Below are positions 61,167 to 64,000 of a stretch of 64,000 nt of DNA, piece by piece. The notes under the pieces are model-generated. The model ran no database searches. It saw only the letters and a list, made by a program, of their open reading frames with translations, and was not told the origin of the DNA. Source of the stretch: CAVPJW01 sp963705525 (GTDB lineage: Bacteria; Acidobacteriota; Vicinamibacteria; Vicinamibacterales; CAVPJW01); the NCBI GenBank assembly GCA_963705525.1, contig CAVPJW010000005.1, positions 62,001 through 126,000 on the forward strand, given 5' to 3'. The position numbers and the translations under genes are program-made. Within the stretch, counting starts at the first letter, position 1, and the number at the start of each line of letters is the position of its first letter.

Positions 61167-62888
61167 TCAGTCGGCCGGCTGCCGTGCCTGGATCTTGGCC
61201 CAGGCATCGCGAAGCGAGACCGTTCGATTGAAGACGAGCGAGTCGCCGGACGAGTCAGGATCGACGGAAAAATACCCGAGCCGCTCGAACTGAAATCGAT
61301 CGCCCGCAACCGCCGTGCGCAGGCTCGGCTCGACCCTGCATTCCTTCAGGATCTCCAGCGAATTCGGATTGAGCTCGCTCCTGAAATCTTCGGCGTCCCC
61401 CGGACTCTCGCTGAGGAACAGTCTCTCATAGAGGCGAACCTCCGCCGGCTGCGCGTGTGGCACCGACACCCAATGCAGCGTGGCCTTCACCTTGCGCCCG
61501 TCAGGTGAGTCGCCGCCGCGCGTCGCGGGGTCGTATCGGCATCGCAGTTCGACGATGTCGCCTGTTTGAGGATCCTTGACGACGCCGACACACGTGACAA
61601 AGTATGCGGAGCGAAGCCGCACCTCGCGCCCCGGCGCGAGGCGGAAGAATTTCTTCGGGGGATCCTCGCGGAAGTCCTCCTGCTCGATGTAGAGCTCGCG
61701 GGAAAACGGCACCAGCCGCGTTCCGGCGGCCGGATCCTCCGGATTGTTGACGACCTCGAGGTCCTCGACCTGTCCTTCGGGGTAATTCTCGAGCACCACC
61801 TTCAACGGCCGGAGCACGGCCATCACGCGCGGTGACCATCGATTGAGATCCTCGCGGACGCTGTGCTCGAGCTGCGCGACGTCCACGACGTTCTCGCGTT
61901 TGGCCACACCGATCCGATCGCAGAAGTGCCGAATGGCGGCCGGCGTATATCCGCGCCGCCGCAGCCCGACGATGGTCGGCATCCTCGGATCGTCCCATCC
62001 CCGCACGTGGCCGCCTTCGACCAGCTCGAGGAGCTTGCGCTTGCTCATGACCGTATAGCTGAGATTCAACCGCGCAAACTCGATCTGCTGCGGATGACAA
62101 CCCGTGGGCACGTTGTCGAGCAGCCAGTCGTAGAGCGGGCGGTGGTCCTCAAATTCGAGCGTGCAGAGCGAATGCGTGATGCCCTCGAAGGCATCCGACA
62201 ATGGATGCGCGTAGTCGTACATCGGATAGATGCACCAGGCGTCGCCGGTACGATGATGCGTGGCGCGTCGAATGCGATAGAGCGTCGGATCCCGCATGTT
62301 GATGTTGGGCGATGCCATGTCGATTCGCGCGCGGAGCACGTGCGCGCCATCGTCGAACTCCCCGGCGCGCATCCGCGCGAACAGATCGAGGTTTTCGGCG
62401 ACCGAACGGCTCCGGTACGGGCTGTCCTGTCCCGGCTCGGTCAGCGTGCCTCGATGCTTCCGGATGTCTTCGGCGGTCAGGCTGTCAACATATGCCTTGC
62501 CGGTCCTGATCAGGTGCAGCGCACATTCATACAGCCGCTCGAAGTAATCCGAGGCGTAGAACAACCGATCGTCCCAGTCGAAGCCGAGCCAACGCACGTC
62601 GTTCTTGATGGCGTCGACGTACTCCGTGTCTTCTTTGGTGGGATTGGTGTCGTCGAATCGGAGGTTGCACAGGCCGCCAAACTCGCCGGCGACTCCGAAA
62701 TTCAGGCAGATCGACTTGGCGTGGCCGATGTGCAGATACCCATTCGGCTCCGGGGGAAAACGCGTCGCGATGCGTCCGCCGTTCTTGCCGGTCCGCAGAT
62801 CCTCGGTGACGATCGATCGAATGAAATCGATTGGTGTCTCGCGCCGTGAGTCAACGTCGTGCCCGATATTCCCTGTCTCGTCCGCCAT
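61167..62888 (-). CDS. glnS: Glutaminyl-tRNA synthetase
   Basis: The protein has 573 residues, a class Ic synthetase charging tRNA-Gln. HIGH motif: PNGYLHIGHAKSI (53-56). KMSKS-like motif: VMSKRKLLELV (280-284). Gln-specific features include RFDDTNPTKEDTEYVDAIKN and YDYAHPLSDAFEGITHSLCT. The C-terminal beta-barrel anticodon-binding region is complete (VPFSRELYIEQEDF, GREVRLRSAYFVTC). Presence of GlnRS implies direct Gln charging in this organism. It is likely co-transcribed with the PEBP and Nudix genes upstream. Confidence 0.97.
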   Translation of the reverse strand: MADETGNIGHDVDSRRETPIDFIRSIVTEDLRTGKNGGRIATRFPPEPNGYLHIGHAKSICLNFGVAGEFGGLCNLRFDDTNPTKEDTEYVDAIKNDVRWLGFDWDDRLFYASDYFERLYECALHLIRTGKAYVDSLTAEDIRKHRGTLTEPGQDSPYRSRSVAENLDLFARMRAGEFDDGAHVLRARIDMASPNINMRDPTLYRIRRATHHRTGDAWCIYPMYDYAHPLSDAFEGITHSLCTLEFEDHRPLYDWLLDNVPTGCHPQQIEFARLNLSYTVMSKRKLLELVEGGHVRGWDDPRMPTIVGLRRRGYTPAAIRHFCDRIGVAKRENVVDVAQLEHSVREDLNRWSPRVMAVLRPLKVVLENYPEGQVEDLEVVNNPEDPAAGTRLVPFSRELYIEQEDFREDPPKKFFRLAPGREVRLRSAYFVTCVGVVKDPQTGDIVELRCRYDPATRGGDSPDGRKVKATLHWVSVPHAQPAEVRLYERLFLSESPGDAEDFRSELNPNSLEILKECRVEPSLRTAVAGDRFQFERLGYFSVDPDSSGDSLVFNRTVSLRDAWAKIQARQPAD

Positions 62889-62908
62889 GTCGCACCGTCT
62901 GACTGAAT

Positions 62909-63379
62909 CTAGCGTCCCTTTTCGTACGTTCCCATCAACTCGGCCTGCTCAACGAGCTGACTCGTAATCGCGTGAAGGAGCCTCGTCTTGTCGGGCTTGC
63001 GAAGGTCCGGCAGAAGACTCTTCAGCGCGTACAGCCTGAAAAAATACCGGTGCCGTCCGATCGGTGGACACGGTCCCCCGTAACCGGTCTTCTTCCAATC
63101 GTTGGTGCCTTCGAGTGTGCCGTACGGCAGGTCCTGCGGGCGCGCACCCTGCACCAGGCCCGTCGTCGATGGAGACAGGTTGTAGAGAACCCAGTGGACC
63201 CAGACGACGCGCGGCGCAGCCGGATCAGGAGCATCCGGATCCTCGACAATGAGCGCGAGGCTGTGCGCCGCCTTGGGTATCTCCGACCAGAGCAGCGCCG
63301 GAGACATGTCCTGCCCCTGGCACGTGAACCGCCGCGGAATCGGGCCCTCATGCGTGAAGTCCGGAGACCAGATCTTCAA
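62909..63379 (-). CDS. YbhB/YbcL-type PEBP (Raf kinase inhibitor-like) protein
   Basis: The protein has 156 residues of the phosphatidylethanolamine-binding family. The ligand-pocket signatures are SLALIVEDPDAPDP (conserved Asp-Pro-Asp-Ala-Pro) and GYGGPCPPIGRHRYFFRLYA (Gly-Pro-x-Pro-Pro...His). FTCQGQDMSPALLW is the N-terminal strand pattern. No signal peptide is present. The role in bacteria is unclear. It overlaps the Nudix gene by 4 bases and precedes glnS by 20 bases. Confidence 0.93.
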   Translation of the reverse strand: MKIWSPDFTHEGPIPRRFTCQGQDMSPALLWSEIPKAAHSLALIVEDPDAPDPAAPRVVWVHWVLYNLSPSTTGLVQGARPQDLPYGTLEGTNDWKKTGYGGPCPPIGRHRYFFRLYALKSLLPDLRKPDKTRLLHAITSQLVEQAELMGTYEKGR

Positions 63380-63987
63380 GGCGTCGCTCCCGTCGCGTCC
63401 GGTTCGACTCCGACCAGCGCGAGCAGTTCGGAAAGAATCATCGCGGTGGCACCCCAGACCTGATGGTCGAACAGGTCGAAGTAAGGGTATTCGATCGCCA
63501 CGCCTTCTCGAAGCCCTTCGGCGCGCCGTAGAACCCGCGGGTCGGCGAGCGTGTGCAGAGGCACCTCCAGCACGCGTGCCACCTCGCCGTGCGCCGGCTG
63601 CAGCTTTGGCCGTTCGTCGGCCACACCGACAACCGGATGGAGCCGGAACCCGCTGACGGCTATGCCGATCGGTGTCAGCCGACCGACGACGCGCGCATGC
63701 GAGGGATCGATGCCGATCTCCTCGGCGGCCTCACGGAGCGCCGCCTGTTCAATCGTTTCTCCAGGGTCCAGTGCTCCTCCAGGAAAACTGACCTGCCCGC
63801 CATGACGGGCGAGGCTGTCGGATCGAACGGTGAGGGGAATCACGACTTCACCAGACTGGAGAGGATACAAGAGCAGCAACGCCGACGCCGTGCGCGCCTG
63901 GTCGGGCCCCACACCCGCGGGCCAGGACGCGCGCGGCACGGGTGCGAGACGTCGGTGGGCCTCGGGCCCCGGAAGACGTCCCGCCAT
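63376..63987 (-). CDS. Nudix hydrolase, CoA pyrophosphatase-like (probably 5' partial)
   Basis: The protein has 203 residues from ATG 63987. The Nudix box GGALDPGETIEQAALREAAEEIGI (written in parts: GGALDPGETIEQ, REAAEEIG) is complete, and the preceding GQVSFPGG matches the CoA pyrophosphatase (NudL/YeaB) subfamily, which cuts CoA to phosphopantetheine and ADP. The frame stays open to the right edge of the window without a stop, and the typical N-terminal helix is short here, so the real start may lie beyond 64,000. The 3' end overlaps the PEBP gene by 4 bases. Confidence 0.88.
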   Translation of the reverse strand: MAGRLPGPEAHRRLAPVPRASWPAGVGPDQARTASALLLLYPLQSGEVVIPLTVRSDSLARHGGQVSFPGGALDPGETIEQAALREAAEEIGIDPSHARVVGRLTPIGIAVSGFRLHPVVGVADERPKLQPAHGEVARVLEVPLHTLADPRVLRRAEGLREGVAIEYPYFDLFDHQVWGATAMILSELLALVGVEPDATGATP

Positions 63988-64000
63988 GGCCTCGCGAAGG

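Overview
The window is high-GC bacterial DNA and most resembles a soil Acidobacteriota, probably of the Vicinamibacterales type. The case rests on gene content, not on a marker gene. It has a very large TonB-dependent receptor, DUF5916 outer-membrane proteins, PQQ- and NHL-type secreted propellers, a Ser/Thr kinase fused to TPRs, several secreted peptidases, and many GTG/TTG starts. There is no rRNA; one tRNA (Pro, UGG) is present.

Layout. 1-9.7 kb: the 3' part of a TonB receptor, a DinB protein, then a tightly overlapping operon (secreted glycosidase-like/SUMF1 fusion, sodium:solute symporter, tartrate-dehydratase-like enolase-superfamily enzyme, aldehyde dehydrogenase) facing a HpcH/HpaI aldolase. 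This reads as sugar-acid uptake and breakdown. 10-23 kb: secreted propellers, a double CDGSH-bicupin fusion, a DUF5916 protein, an NPCBM glycosidase-like protein, a PhyH oxygenase and a GH97 protein that has lost its catalytic barrel. 23-30 kb: housekeeping genes ogt, amidase, GerMN, rph and rdgB, then a TPR Ser/Thr kinase on the other strand. 30.8-46.4 kb: a 15.6-kb genomic island inserted in tRNA-Pro. It is bounded by a 48-bp perfect direct repeat of the tRNA 3' half and carries a (frameshifted) tyrosine integrase and an excisionase-like HTH. Cargo includes a SIR2-like gene coupled to an Hsp90-like ATPase, a PLD-helicase-DUF3427 protein (frameshifted), a DEDD-type exonuclease and an AbiEi/AbiEii type IV toxin-antitoxin pair. 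46.4-52.5 kb: two DUF1801 proteins, an ECF41-like sigma factor, an HTH-receiver fusion, a collagen-like secreted protein and exonuclease III. 52.5-59.7 kb: four secreted hydrolases in one direction (alpha/beta hydrolase, S9 peptidase, membrane dipeptidase, amidase). 59.8-64 kb: pncB, and the opposite-strand run nudix-PEBP-glnS.

The best candidate for an undescribed system is the island's SIR2 + Hsp90-like ATPase pair (34,977-37,957), two intact, translationally coupled genes in an otherwise frameshift-rich defence island. A second unusual signal is a set of intergenic tracts with exact 7-, 8- or 9-nt periods, each locus with its own unit, several able to fold into hairpins between convergent genes.

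Caution: at least ten genes carry apparent single-base frameshifts, some outside the island, so sequencing or assembly indels must be excluded before calling any of them pseudogenes.
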